From Metabacillus sp. KUDC1714 (GTDB lineage: Bacteria; Bacillota; Bacilli; Bacillales; Bacillaceae): a DNA stretch of 64,000 nt. Positions 9,801-18,725 of the stretch are shown one piece after another. The position numbers and the translations under genes were made by a program. The DNA lies in the NCBI RefSeq assembly GCF_014217835.1, contig NZ_CP055263.1, positions 3,599,501-3,663,500 of the forward strand, written 5' to 3'. Numbering within the stretch: the first letter of the stretch is position 1; the number at the start of each line of letters is the position of its first letter. The notes below the pieces were generated by a model that saw only the letters and a program-made list of their open reading frames with translations, did not search any database and was not told where the DNA came from.

Positions 9801-10062
9801 TCTGACGGGTGCCGATACTGTTATCCTCTACGATATTTGGTGGAATCCAGCAGTTGAAGAGCAAGCAGCAGATCGTGCCCATCGCTTTGGCCAGAAAAAT
9901 GTGGTGCAAATCATCAAACTTGTTGCCAAAGGCACAATCGAAGAAAAAATGAATGAACTTCAAGAGAAAAAACGCCATCTTATTGAAGAAATCATCGATT
10001 CCAAGGAGAAAAACTCATCTACTCTTACTGAAGAAGATATTCGCGAAATATTAATGATATAA
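6838..10062 (+). CDS. SNF2-family DEAD/DEAH helicase with SWIM zinc finger
   Basis: A 1074-residue protein starting at TTG 6838 after AGGAAGGAG. A SWIM finger lies near the N-terminus (C67, C69, C79, H81: CSCPKLASFQKDCQH). A long middle region with no motif I recognise follows, then a SNF2 core: Walker A DDMGLGKT (647-654), DEAQ box (748-751) and the motif VI region DRAHRFGQ (about 1012). Bacterial SWIM-SNF2 proteins are DNA-dependent ATPases linked to RNA polymerase recycling or DNA transactions (RapA/HepA-like); the precise role of this subtype is unknown. It is monocistronic, with its own terminator. Confidence 0.92.
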   Translation: MNIHLNHKIIIEKCGSASFKRGDAFYRANKITFEYFSHEGCEATVSGTEDFYVTVDQEKGGDFHTKCSCPKLASFQKDCQHVAAVLLSIYEHQCNGTIPISRNNNQSESTKNSSLSNDLLSLFNEQPLRASGHQRHFENRQVLDTELLCKPVILGKGRHMFGIEMKIGPINVQNIRGFLEHVKTGRPFLLSKLFTYNPNLHCFQKETDEVIKQLIQIIYDEKMYLAALPETADYVSHNHLLVIPPSSWDKLFPLLEKAPSAKLENDGYVYDGIHLSNEPLSLQFNFADTESKGYQLKIKGMNQMVVLESYHSVLSEGKLIKLKSEDCKRLSHLKEMLDESGTNQIPIPQEQVGVFLDKVVPGLKKIGHVQLSGRMLEQLDKTPLIAKLFLDRVKNRLLAGLEFHYENVVINPLESFSKLQASSILIRDVVKEEEILQLMDNSSFAKTDGGYFLHNEELEYEFLYHVVPKLQKLLQLYATTAVRNRIFTGNARPKIRIKMKKERTNWLEFKFEMDGIPEKHIREVLLALEEKRKYYRLRNGSILSLETREFEEIKRFMNALPVQNEDLESGLNVPIIRGLQLLDSVDDNYTFTVEESFRQFLENIRNPDRLQFSVPKSLEPILRDYQIHGYKWMKTLAHYGFGGILADDMGLGKTLQSITFVRSELANIREKQLPALIICPSSLTYNWLSEFMKFAPDIQAIVVDGNKTERSDIQKNVKDIDVVITSYPLLRRDIKWYEKQAFHTVFFDEAQAFKNPVTQTAKAVKKLHADYRFALTGTPVENSLEELWSIFHVVFPELFQGLKDYSNLTRKTIARRIRPFLLRRLKEDVLSELPEKKESIELVDLLPDQKKLYTAYLAKLRHDTLKHLDKDTLRKNKIKILAGLTRLRQICCHPGLFVDGYKGSSAKFEQLLKIVEESKLSGRRVLIFSQFTKMLNLIGRDLTAKGKPFFYLDGQTPSDERVEICQRFNAGKRDLFLISLRAGGTGLNLTGADTVILYDIWWNPAVEEQAADRAHRFGQKNVVQIIKLVAKGTIEEKMNELQEKKRHLIEEIIDSKEKNSSTLTEEDIREILMI

Positions 10063-10071
10063 AATGTTTAT

Positions 10072-10099
10072 AAAACCTCCTAGTATTTTAGGAGGTTTT
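10072..10099 (+). terminator. Intrinsic terminator of the SNF2 helicase gene
   Basis: AAAACCTCCT (10072-10081) and AGGAGGTTTT (10090-10099) form a perfect 10-bp stem. With A-run and T-run on both sides it can work in both directions, also ending the convergent gene at 10155. Confidence 0.85.
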
Positions 10100-10154
10100 C
10101 ATCAAGATATTCACATAAAACATAGAAATTCTAAAAGGCATTAAAACAGGGAAA

Positions 10155-10583
10155 TTACATTCCCGTTTCTCCATCGTCATAGTTTAATTGCCATTGAATG
10201 CCAAACTTATCTGTTACATTGCCGTAGCATTTGCTCCAGAATGTTTCCTGCAGCTCCATGCCTACATTACCGCCATCTTTCAATTTATTAAATGCAGATT
10301 TAATTTCGTCCAAGTTTTTACTAACAATTGCAAGGCTTATATTATTTCCTTCAACGAATGGCATACCTGGGAAAGTATCAGAAAACATAATTGTGCTTCC
10401 GCTAATCGTAAGTCGTGTGTGCATTACTAAATTTTTTGCTTCCTCTGGAAGAGGATAATCTGGATTTTGCGGTGAATCTCCAAAGGTCGAAATTTGTGGT
10501 TGTTCAGTTCCAAAAACCTCTGCGTAAAACTCTACTACTTCTCGACAGTTACCATTAAAACTTAGATACACTTCAACAGCCAT
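10155..10583 (-). CDS. VOC (PhnB-like glyoxalase/dioxygenase fold) protein
   Basis: 142 residues from the ATG whose first base is 10583; an in-frame GTG at 10592 sits inside the GAGGAGTG ribosome site and is unlikely. The pattern VEVYLSFNGNCREVVEFYAEVFG, then HTRLTISGSTIMFSD and DKFGIQWQLNY, is that of the PhnB/DUF1428-like branch of the vicinal oxygen chelate superfamily. Members are small dimeric proteins with varied or unknown functions. The gene stands alone and converges with the helicase. Confidence 0.85.
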   Translation of the reverse strand: MAVEVYLSFNGNCREVVEFYAEVFGTEQPQISTFGDSPQNPDYPLPEEAKNLVMHTRLTISGSTIMFSDTFPGMPFVEGNNISLAIVSKNLDEIKSAFNKLKDGGNVGMELQETFWSKCYGNVTDKFGIQWQLNYDDGETGM

Positions 10584-10777
10584 TTGCTTCACTCCTCAAT
10601 TAAATCGCTAAACATTGTTAAATGCCACTCTTTCATTGTAGCCTATTAACGAAAATTAATAATAGTTATTTTTTTAAAAAAGAAAACGAAAAGTATGAGG
10701 GAAAAAAGTGAATAAACAACGATATAAGGTCAATTCTATATACATAGTAAACATTGATATAAAGGAGATTACAGCGC

Positions 10778-11005
10778 GTGAAGCCATATGAAATAAAAAA
10801 TATGATTATTGATGACGAGTTTGATGGTGAAGAATTCGTGACAGCCGATATTACTCACAATCAGAAGGATTATAGTATTACATTTAAAAAAGCCGATCTT
10901 GAAATCATAAATACCTGGATTTTTGAGAATGGTTCCTCTCTTCCTGCAAATTTATCAGATACGATCATTGAATCAATAAGAGAAGATGTTAAAAAGAAAA
11001 TCTAG
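10778..11005 (+). CDS. Small acidic hypothetical protein
   Basis: 75 residues, starting at GTG 10778 with AAGGAG at 10760-10768. The composition is acidic and soluble (IDDEFDGEEFVTADITHNQKDYSITFKKADLEIINTW split over two strands and a helix). I do not recognise the family. The good ribosome site and a terminator that overlaps its last codons support a real single-gene unit. Confidence 0.65.
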   Translation: MKPYEIKNMIIDDEFDGEEFVTADITHNQKDYSITFKKADLEIINTWIFENGSSLPANLSDTIIESIREDVKKKI

Positions 11006-11027
11006 GTTTTTGTACTAGATTTTTTTG
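10998..11027 (+). terminator. Intrinsic terminator overlapping the stop of the 75-residue gene
   Basis: AAATCTAG (10998-11005) pairs with CTAGATTT (11015-11022), followed by T residues. The left arm includes the stop codon. Confidence 0.7.
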
Positions 11028-11170
11028 TTTTAGTCAGAAGAACTTTACTGCTAAAGTGGCGATGAATAGTTAGGGGATTAAATGTTTTACATTGGTTAGA
11101 TTTTTCGAGAGAATAAAGGTAAGATATAATAATATTTAGTCTTAGTAATAACAAAAAGATAATGAGGTAG

Positions 11171-11920
<750 letters not shown>

Positions 11921-11931
11921 ATAAAAGCTGA

Positions 11932-11960
11932 AAAAGACTCGGTTATATGAGTCTTTTTTT
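11932..11960 (+). terminator. Intrinsic terminator after methionine aminopeptidase
   Basis: AAAGACTC and GAGTCTTT form a stem with an 8-base loop and a run of T. It lies 12 bp past the stop. Confidence 0.85.
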
Positions 11961-12008
11961 GTTGTTTGTCAATCAGCATCCGATAAACAAAGAATTAGTC
12001 AATTCATA

Positions 12009-13010
12009 TTACCTGCTTTCCAGATTTTTACGATTTGTAGCTTGTGGGGGTTTTTCTAACCAACCTCGATTTACCATAATCGAAAATCCCGATTCGGCAT
12101 AAAGTAATATTTCTCCAATGACTTTACTATAAAAAGTTGACAAATCAGCTCTCATTGACATTGAGAGGGCATGGCCAATAAGTGTAATATCTATCGAGTT
12201 TAAAAAATGAAATAATGACATAACAAGTTTATCTGAAAACGGTGAAATCGTTGAATCTGTTACTTCCATACTGACGGAAATTATGCCTAGAAAATCTTCT
12301 TTTTGCAAAATCTCGTTAAAAAAGTTTATCTGTTTTTCAGAAATTCTTTTGCCATCTTTTATAAAGTTTTTAATTTCCTTGTCTTTAACCACTTGAATTA
12401 AACCTAAACAGAATAAAATCGAAAAGTAATTACGCTCAATGTTAAAAAAGATTTCTGTAAGCTCAACAGCGTTTAATGTTCTTTTTTGCCCGATAAAACC
12501 TGAAATATAAGACTTTTTTTGTATGTATTCTATCTTTTTTGGATAGCTAATTTTAGGAGGTCTGTCATAAATCCCCTTTGATAACATCATCGTAGTAGCA
12601 TCTGTATAAAGCTCTGTAACTTGGGCTAAAGCATTGGTGAAAAAGCTAAGAATGTCTGAGCGAGCAATATTGGCAGTAATGAACGCGTAGTTGATCATGC
12701 CCATTCGGCTCATGATGTAAACATAACTTAAAGCAAAAGGTTCATTAAAGAGTGGTGGTGCTGATAAATCAATATCCTTTTCTGAGAAACCATCAGGTAA
12801 TGGAATATTCTCTTTACTATATATTTCTTTGATTTTTTTAATGTTTAAATGAGAAAAATCTAATGCTTTGGTTAGAACAATCTTAATTTCTTCATCCTTT
12901 ATGTGGTGTAGAAAATATTTTAATAAACAAACAGACATTGTTTCTTGAAAAAAGGCTTCCCACAAGCCACCAATTTCAGCACTTGTTAAGCCGATATTAT
13001 GTTTAATCAC
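12009..13010 (-). CDS. DUF3231 family protein
   Basis: 333 residues from the GTG whose first base is 13010, placed about 5 bases after AGGGGGG; an upstream ATG at 13028 would put the ribosome site inside the gene. Two repeats of the DUF3231 unit are visible, each starting like LTSAEIGGLWEAFFQETMSVCLLKYFLHH and LNAVELTEIFFNIERNYFSILFCLGLIQ. The repeats are four-helix ferritin-like bundles by family. The family is common in spore-forming Firmicutes and has no assigned function. It is a single-gene unit, convergent with map. Confidence 0.88.
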   Translation of the reverse strand: MIKHNIGLTSAEIGGLWEAFFQETMSVCLLKYFLHHIKDEEIKIVLTKALDFSHLNIKKIKEIYSKENIPLPDGFSEKDIDLSAPPLFNEPFALSYVYIMSRMGMINYAFITANIARSDILSFFTNALAQVTELYTDATTMMLSKGIYDRPPKISYPKKIEYIQKKSYISGFIGQKRTLNAVELTEIFFNIERNYFSILFCLGLIQVVKDKEIKNFIKDGKRISEKQINFFNEILQKEDFLGIISVSMEVTDSTISPFSDKLVMSLFHFLNSIDITLIGHALSMSMRADLSTFYSKVIGEILLYAESGFSIMVNRGWLEKPPQATNRKNLESR

Positions 13011-13254
13011 CGACACCCCCCTATACAATTGGCTATCATTTAGACTTCACTTTATTTCAAAAGTTATTCATTATTAACAGATTATCCGTATATTAAAATT
13101 AGAAAGTGTTATAAGGTGCAAGGAGAAATGTGAAGATTTTGGTATGAAGGTTTCTTGCATTTACTGGAAGGGGTATTACTTTTTGTAGCGAATATAAATT
13201 AAAGTTAAATAGCTGAGTCAGGATGATTAGAATGAGAGAGGATGAGATGAATAA

Positions 13255-13644
13255 ATGGGACAAATAAAAATTTATGGCCTTAAGGAAAGATTAAATCCAA
13301 TTAAAGAGTCATTTTCGAATATTATTCATTCATGTTTAGTAGAGGCATTTGAAATTCCGACGGATAAAAGATTTCATCGGTTTTTTCCGATGGAGAAAGA
13401 GGATTTTCACTATGCCAATGGACGGACAGAATCTTACACGGTTATTGAGGTTAGTATTTTTGAGGGGAGAACGGTTGAAGCGAAAAAGAAGCTGATCCGT
13501 TTACTATATGAACGAATTAATAGTGGATTAAACATTTCCTCACAAGACATTGAAATAACAATTTTTGAGACACCGAAGCATAATTGGGGAATAAGAGGTT
13601 TACCAGGAGATGAATTGTCATTAGATTATAAGGTTAATGTTTAA
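13255..13644 (+). CDS. Tautomerase family protein
   Basis: 129 residues from ATG 13255, with AGAGAGGATGAG upstream. It matches the two-domain Tautomerase_2 group seen in bacilli (YusQ/YrdN type): IPTDKRFHRFFPMEKEDF followed by YTVIEVSIFEGRTVEAKKKLIRLLYE and IEITIFETPKHNWGIRG. Unlike classic 4-oxalocrotonate tautomerases the mature protein does not begin with Met-Pro, so the usual Pro1 catalyst is missing. The role is unknown. Confidence 0.85.
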   Translation: MGQIKIYGLKERLNPIKESFSNIIHSCLVEAFEIPTDKRFHRFFPMEKEDFHYANGRTESYTVIEVSIFEGRTVEAKKKLIRLLYERINSGLNISSQDIEITIFETPKHNWGIRGLPGDELSLDYKVNV

Positions 13645-13784
13645 AATTGTCGAGTAATACTTGTTTCATAAATTGCGAAGAAAACCAGGGATGAGAGAAC
13701 CATCAAGTATTAACTATTATCTATGATTGGTATTTATGGATGGTGGTAAAAAACGATTAAATAAACAAAAAAAGAGGCGATAAT

Positions 13785-13985
13785 ATGGATGTTTCACTAC
13801 GTGAAACTATTACGATTTATCATCCTAGTTATGGGGGTTTTACAACAAGTTGTGTTGAGTTAATTCAACATGTAGCTAACCATGGTACATATCATCGTGG
13901 AAATCTAACAGCTATGTTGAGACAACTAGGACATCAAGGAAAGCCTACTGATTATGTTTCTTATTTGTTTGAAATAAAAGGATAA
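13785..13985 (+). pseudogene. DinB-family remnant, C-terminal fragment
   Basis: 66 residues are readable. The last 45 (LIQHVANHGTYHRGNLTAML, then RQLGHQGKP and YVSYLF) are the C-terminal helix pair of a DinB/YfiT-type four-helix bundle, including the His and HR metal-binding positions. Full-length relatives are about 150-165 residues, and the first two helices with their His are absent. The 140 bp upstream contain no readable N-terminal part in any forward frame. I call it a truncated remnant, although an ATG with AAGAGGCGATAAT precedes it and a short product could still be made. Confidence 0.65.
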
Positions 13986-13994
13986 CCTGTATAT

Positions 13995-14033
13995 CAAAGG
14001 GTAGTAATACTTAGGAGTATGCTGCCTTTTTTC
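13995..14033 (+). terminator. Intrinsic terminator after the DinB remnant
   Basis: AAAGGGTAGTAATACT and AGTATGCTGCCTTT form a long interrupted stem followed by T residues. The survival of this signal fits a formerly complete dinB gene. Confidence 0.75.
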
Positions 14034-14179
14034 TATTCGATATTCAATAGAAATTTTACATAAAAGTTAATTTAACTCAGAATTCAAGTATAATGAATAT
14101 AGTCAGATTATGCATATGATATTTCTATCGAGAGAATCCTATATATATGTCGGATAATAAAATAAATCGAGGTTATTAG

Positions 14180-15625
14180 ATGAATGAAATAAGTTTTAAG
14201 AATTACGAGTTAAGCGATGAAATAAGAAGAGCTCTTTCTGTGTTAAAATATGAAACTCCCACAGAGGTTCAAAGTAAAGTCATACCAAAAGCAATGGAAA
14301 ATCAAGACCTTGTCGTAAAATCTCAAACAGGTAGTGGGAAGACGGCATCCTTTGGTATTCCGATTTGCGAAATGATCGAATGGGAAGAAAAAAAGCCGCA
14401 GGCATTAATTCTTACACCAACTCGAGAGCTTGCTGTTCAAGTTCGAGAGGATATAACGAATATTGGAAGGTTTAAACGAATTAAAGCGATGGCGGTTTAT
14501 GGTAAGGAACCTTTTGCGAAACAAAAAGAGGAATTGAAACAAAAAACTCATGTCGTCGTTGGTACACCCGGTCGTGTAATGGACCATATTGAGAGAGGAA
14601 CTTTAGTTTTAGATCAAATAAAGTATCTTATTATTGATGAAGCAGATGAAATGCTTAATATGGGTTTTATCGACGAAGTAGAAGCGATAATAAAAGAAGT
14701 CCCTTCTAGCAGAGTAACGATGGTCTTTTCTGCGACAATGCCTAAGGATGTTGAGAGTCTCTGTCATAAATATATGGAAAATCCACTGAATATTGAGATT
14801 GCTGCTACTGGGGTAACAACAAACACAATTGAACATCGTATAATCGAAGTGAAAGATAATGAAAAGATGTCACTGCTTAAAGATATAACGGTCGTTGAAA
14901 ACCCAGAAAGCTGTATCATCTTTTGTCGAACGAAAGAAAATGTCGATAACGTATTTACCGAATTGGATCAAGCTAATTATTCATGTGAAAGACTCCATGG
15001 AGGATTGGAACAGGAAGATCGATTTGCTGTTATGGATGGTTTTAAAATGGGGAACTTCCGTTATCTTGTGGCAACAGATGTAGCGGCTAGAGGCATTGAT
15101 ATTGATAATGTGACCCTTGTTATTAACTATGATATTCCAATGGAAAAAGAGAGCTATGTTCACAGAACAGGGAGAACTGGGCGTGCAGGTAATAAAGGAA
15201 AAGCAATTACATTTGCGACACCATTTGAAGGGAAATTTATTAAAGCCATTGAAACATACATTGGCTTTGATATACCTACAATGGAAGCGCCAAGTCCCGA
15301 GGAAGTTGCGAGTGGAAAAGAAGCATTCGAAGAAAAAATCCATGGCCGTCGCGTCGTTAAAAATAATAAGACAGCTCGAATTAACAAAGATATTATGAAA
15401 TTACATTTTAATGGTGGAAAAAAGAAAAAGCTAAGAGCTGTCGATTTTGTTGGAACGATTGCAAAAATTCCTGGAGTTACTTCAGAGGATATTGGCATTA
15501 TAACCATACAGGATCAATTAACCTATGTTGATATTCTTAATGGAAAAGGCTCATTAGTCCTACAAGCGATGGAAAAAACAACAGTCAAAGGGAAGAAGCT
15601 GAAGGTTAGCCCGGCGATTAAGTAA
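14180..15625 (+). CDS. dbpA: ATP-dependent RNA helicase DbpA (YxiN type)
   Basis: 481 residues starting at ATG 14180. The DEAD-box core is complete: Q-motif region YETPTEVQ, Walker A SQTGSGKT (48-55), PTREL, TPGRVMD, DEAD (153-156), SAT, and motif [12 protein letters not shown]. The last 75 residues (about 405-481: [27 protein letters not shown] split by a Gly) are the DbpA RNA-binding domain, which in B. subtilis YxiN and E. coli DbpA binds hairpin 92 of 23S rRNA for 50S subunit assembly. The leader has no obvious cold-shock element I can name. Confidence 0.93.
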   Translation: MNEISFKNYELSDEIRRALSVLKYETPTEVQSKVIPKAMENQDLVVKSQTGSGKTASFGIPICEMIEWEEKKPQALILTPTRELAVQVREDITNIGRFKRIKAMAVYGKEPFAKQKEELKQKTHVVVGTPGRVMDHIERGTLVLDQIKYLIIDEADEMLNMGFIDEVEAIIKEVPSSRVTMVFSATMPKDVESLCHKYMENPLNIEIAATGVTTNTIEHRIIEVKDNEKMSLLKDITVVENPESCIIFCRTKENVDNVFTELDQANYSCERLHGGLEQEDRFAVMDGFKMGNFRYLVATDVAARGIDIDNVTLVINYDIPMEKESYVHRTGRTGRAGNKGKAITFATPFEGKFIKAIETYIGFDIPTMEAPSPEEVASGKEAFEEKIHGRRVVKNNKTARINKDIMKLHFNGGKKKKLRAVDFVGTIAKIPGVTSEDIGIITIQDQLTYVDILNGKGSLVLQAMEKTTVKGKKLKVSPAIK

Positions 15626-15640
15626 TAACTGATTAACAAG

Positions 15641-15671
15641 GACGATTATGCAACCATAGTCGTTCTTTCTC
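15641..15671 (+). terminator. Intrinsic terminator after dbpA
   Basis: GACGATTATG pairs with CATAGTCGTT with one wobble, followed by a T/C-rich tract. The T-run is interrupted, so efficiency is uncertain. Confidence 0.55.
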
Positions 15672-15723
15672 ATTCTATTATAGAATAATTGAATCATGAG
15701 ATAGGAAAGGAGTGAGCAATCAG

Positions 15724-15915
15724 ATGAAATATGTAAAATCACAAATGAAACAGTTGGTCAAAGACAATAAAGAATTGCAAATTCGTTTAAAAGAGATGAT
15801 GGAGGAACACGATCTTGAGAAAAACTTTGCCTTTAAGGCATTGTATCATTCAGAAGTTGCTGAAGGCGGAAAGTACCAGTTAGCATACCAAGCTCTTGAC
15901 TTACCTAAAGGGTAA
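15724..15915 (+). CDS. Small charged helical hypothetical protein
   Basis: 63 residues from ATG 15724, 11 bases after AAAGGAG; the in-frame GTG at 15712 overlaps the ribosome site. The first two thirds (MKYVKSQMKQLVKDNKELQI, then RLKEMMEEHDLEKN) form a highly charged amphipathic helix, probably a coiled coil. I do not recognise a family. It converges with the small gene at 15950, and both share one hairpin terminator. Confidence 0.6.
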   Translation: MKYVKSQMKQLVKDNKELQIRLKEMMEEHDLEKNFAFKALYHSEVAEGGKYQLAYQALDLPKG

Positions 15916-15929
15916 GACTCAGATTGTCG

Positions 15930-15970
15930 ACAAAGGGGTTCGGATTTTTTTACATTCCGAACCCTTTTGA
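15930..15970. terminator. Bidirectional terminator shared by two small convergent genes
   Basis: AAAGGGGTTCGGA and TCCGAACCCTTTT form a 12-13 bp stem around a T-rich loop. Its right arm is also the last codons of the minus-strand gene ending at 15950. Confidence 0.75.
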
Positions 15971-16126
15971 GATTGGTTTTATTTCTTTATGATGACGGTG
16001 ATGTTTAGCTAATGACAAAATCAATTGCAGCCTCACTTTTACGAACCAAACGGTTGCTGGTACTTGTCGGTCTAAAGCAATGATTTCAATTTGATCTCGT
16101 TGAAAGGAATTATGTTTCAAAATCAT
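15950..16126 (-). CDS. Small basic hypothetical protein
   Basis: 58 residues from the ATG whose first base is 16126; GAGGTGATAATT gives a well placed ribosome site. The sequence is basic with many His near the end (LAKHHRHHKEIKPISKGFG), and a hydrophobic stretch VRLQLILSLA. It has some feel of the YpmT/DUF2535 group of bacillus small proteins, but I am not certain. The strong ribosome site and shared terminator are the main support. Confidence 0.5.
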   Translation of the reverse strand: MILKHNSFQRDQIEIIALDRQVPATVWFVKVRLQLILSLAKHHRHHKEIKPISKGFGM

Positions 16127-16171
16127 AATTATCACCTCAAGCTTTTCTTAATTCCAGTTTAAATCAAAAAA

Positions 16172-16290
16172 GAGGCTGACTCAAAAGGGTCTGACACCTC
16201 CCAACATTACTAATATATAGTAGCCTTTAACGTTTAAGGTGCTATATATTGTGTTGGAGGGGTCTGACCATTTGGTTTTGAGTCACCCTC
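16172..16290. repeat. 119-bp near-perfect palindromic repeat element
   Basis: The outer arms GAGGCTGACTCAAAA (from 16172) and TTTTGAGTCACCCTC (to 16290), middle blocks GGGTCTGACACCTCCC / GGAGGGGTCTGACC, and inner arms AATATATAG..CCTTTAA / TTTAAGG..CTATATATT fold the whole unit back on itself around position 16231. It lies between a small gene and the BCCT gene. A short relative with the same GAGG-TGACTCAA and GGTCTGA blocks occurs at 27181. It looks like a member of an interspersed intergenic palindrome family, without a transposase. Confidence 0.75.
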
Positions 16291-16323
16291 TGAGGTATCG
16301 AAACTCTAATGGTTTTGATACCT

Positions 16324-17865
16324 TTAACTATTTGTTTTGACGAAACCTTTCTTTTCTTTGAAAGGTTTTATTTTTAATTGACCAATTCCAAGTTCCTTCG
16401 CTTCCTTATTTAGAGCCTTAAGTAAACTTCCTGCCATTAACGCAATGATAACTGAAAAAGGTAAAGCTGCGATAATCATTGTATTTTGTAGTGCCTGCAA
16501 TCCACCGGAATATAAAAGTACTAATGCGGTAATCGCCAGAAGGACACCCCAAATCACTTTTATGCTTGAGCTAGGATTTTGTGATCCATTTGTTGTCATC
16601 ATCCCTAAAACAAAGGTACCTGAATCAGCAGATGTGACAAAGAAAGTTACAATAATTATGATTGCAAGAATGGATACAACCGTTGGCAATGGATAATTAG
16701 CTAATAAAGCAAATAACGAAACTTCACTCGATAATGAAGAAATAGTTGTTCCTGCTCTTTCTGTTAAAATGGCTGCACTACCAAAGGTCGAGAACCAAAT
16801 GAAGCTAATCAATGATGGAACGAGTAACACGCAAACAACAAATTCTCGAATTGTTCGTCCTTTTGATACTCGTGCAATAAAGATTCCAACAAATGGTGAC
16901 CAAGCAATCCACCAAGCCCAATAGAAAATGGTCCATCCGTCTATCCAACTACGATGTTCAGGATTTACAGGTGCAATACGGAAACTCATATTGACAAAGT
17001 TTTGAATATAAGTGCCAATAGTATCTGTAAATATATTAAGGGTAAATAATGTTGAGCCGAAAATAAACACGAATAAGAAAAGGATAAATGTTAAGCCCAT
17101 ATTTAAGTTACTAAGAATTTTGATTCCTTTACTTAGTCCTGTTAATGCCGACATCATGAATAAAATGGTAAGACCAAGAATGATAAAGAACTGTGTAGTA
17201 ATATTCGTAGGTACATCATATAAATAGGATAGTCCACCATTTATTTGTACCGCTCCAAATCCAAGTGTTGTTGCTATACCAATAACAGTCGAGACAACTG
17301 CTATCGTATCGATTGTTTTACCAATGACACCATCGGCATGCCTTCCAATTAACGGTCGTAATGTTTTACTGATTAAGCCTGTTTCTCCTTTTCTGAAGGT
17401 TGCATAAGCGATTGCTAATGCGACAATGCCATAAATAGCCCAAGCATGAATACCCCAATGGAAAAAAGTAAATCTCATCGCATCTTTAATTCCCTGATTT
17501 GTTCCTACTTCACCTGTTGGAGAGCTGAGAGCGTAATGACTTAACGGTTCAGCAGTACCATAAAAAATTAAACCAATTCCAACTCCTGCACTAAATAGCA
17601 TGGCAAGCCAAGTTGGACGTGAAAACTCAGGATGTTCATCTTGCTTTCCAAGTTTAATGCGGCCTACTGGACTGACTAATAGATACATACACACCCCAAC
17701 GAAAATGGTTACGATAATTAAATAATACCAACCAAATGAATCCGTTAAAAATGCTTGCAGATTTCCTGTTGCAGTTTCTAATGTTGAAGGCATTGTTACA
17801 CCTATAAAAACAAGAAGTGCCATAATGGCTAATGAAATGTAAAAGACAATTGATGCATTCTTCAT
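16324..17865 (-). CDS. BCCT-family glycine betaine/choline transporter (OpuD-like)
   Basis: 513 residues, twelve membrane helices, starting at the ATG with first base 17865. The BCCT signature around the Trp-rich helix is intact (GWTIFYWAWWIAWSPFVGIF, then ARVSKGRTIREF), as is the glycine-rich GVGIGLIFYGTAEPL. The family takes up betaine, choline or carnitine with Na+ or H+, mostly for osmoprotection; the closest bacillus type is OpuD. The soluble C-terminal end after the last helix is short and lysine-rich. The gene is monocistronic. Confidence 0.9.
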   Translation of the reverse strand: MKNASIVFYISLAIMALLVFIGVTMPSTLETATGNLQAFLTDSFGWYYLIIVTIFVGVCMYLLVSPVGRIKLGKQDEHPEFSRPTWLAMLFSAGVGIGLIFYGTAEPLSHYALSSPTGEVGTNQGIKDAMRFTFFHWGIHAWAIYGIVALAIAYATFRKGETGLISKTLRPLIGRHADGVIGKTIDTIAVVSTVIGIATTLGFGAVQINGGLSYLYDVPTNITTQFFIILGLTILFMMSALTGLSKGIKILSNLNMGLTFILFLFVFIFGSTLFTLNIFTDTIGTYIQNFVNMSFRIAPVNPEHRSWIDGWTIFYWAWWIAWSPFVGIFIARVSKGRTIREFVVCVLLVPSLISFIWFSTFGSAAILTERAGTTISSLSSEVSLFALLANYPLPTVVSILAIIIIVTFFVTSADSGTFVLGMMTTNGSQNPSSSIKVIWGVLLAITALVLLYSGGLQALQNTMIIAALPFSVIIALMAGSLLKALNKEAKELGIGQLKIKPFKEKKGFVKTNS

Positions 17866-18546
17866 ATGATAATAAAAAACTCCTATCTATTATATTCTTG
17901 CAAAATAGCTTTGTTTAATTTTGATAAGTAAAATAAAACGACATCAGTTTACTTAAAAATAAAGCTATTCTTACCTATGTAATGTTACTGGAAAACCAAA
18001 ACTAAACGCTCTGTGAACAAAGGGATAGATACATATTTTCAGGATTTTTACAGTCTGAATTTAGTAAGTGTTTTTGTGTGTCTCGTGAACAGTCCGCTTC
18101 GAAGAGGCTACCAAGAGTTAGGTAAGAGGTATAAATTAATTATATCGTAATTAAAACTATATTGATAATCCCATATTCATAGATTAAGACATGTCTAGTA
18201 CAAGGATAACTTCTATCAGTAAAGGAAGTGCTAGTATCCTTACTTATCCTCAAATATCCGAGAGATTCTTTCGATATCCTACATATTCCCCATAAATCTA
18301 TCCCGTTTTAATCATATATTTTAAATTACTTCAATTTATTTTTTCATTCTAAGAGAGGGTGATTCCTAAAGTAAAAAGAAATATAATAAGAGGCTTTTCA
18401 GCAAGGCTATAACGCTTATAAAGGTAGGAGGTGGTCAGTAATTGTAGTAGAGTCATTCTGATCATTTTAAGTAGACGCAATTATGTGTTCTAATAAAGAA
18501 CGTTCGCACTACATATTTCAAACTAACTGTTAGTTCACTTCACTTG
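17866..18546. other. Long non-coding stretch upstream of the BCCT gene
   Basis: About 680 bp with no convincing gene on either strand. The first 100 bp must hold the BCCT promoter (reading left), though I cannot point to clear boxes. Near 18382-18387 there is a TATAAT, then an AGGAGGTGGTC ribosome-like site at 18427 and a 20-codon frame (18431-18493), followed by a strong terminator at 18547. This may be a short transcript or a decayed small-toxin unit. Confidence 0.4.
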
Positions 18547-18582
18547 AAAACTCCTCTAAAATTTAGCTAGAGGAGTTTTTAC
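18547..18582 (+). terminator. Strong intrinsic terminator
   Basis: AAAACTCCTCTA and TAGAGGAGTTTT form a perfect 12-bp stem with a 9-base loop and five T. No gene I trust lies directly upstream, which suggests a short transcript begins near 18390. Confidence 0.8.
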
Positions 18583-18725
18583 TGTGTCTTATTTCAAAAT
18601 GTTCTTTGTGTTCAAAGCTTTTTTATTAACTGATGAATGAATAGTAAACACGGAAAGTAAATGAGTCGAATATTGAATTATTATACTGTTTTTATACCCA
18701 AATAAAAAGTTGATAGAACGATTCC

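Noticed and set aside
10188..10458. Forward frames opposite the VOC gene
   Set aside because: The minus-strand frame carries the VOC family motifs; the forward frames carry none.
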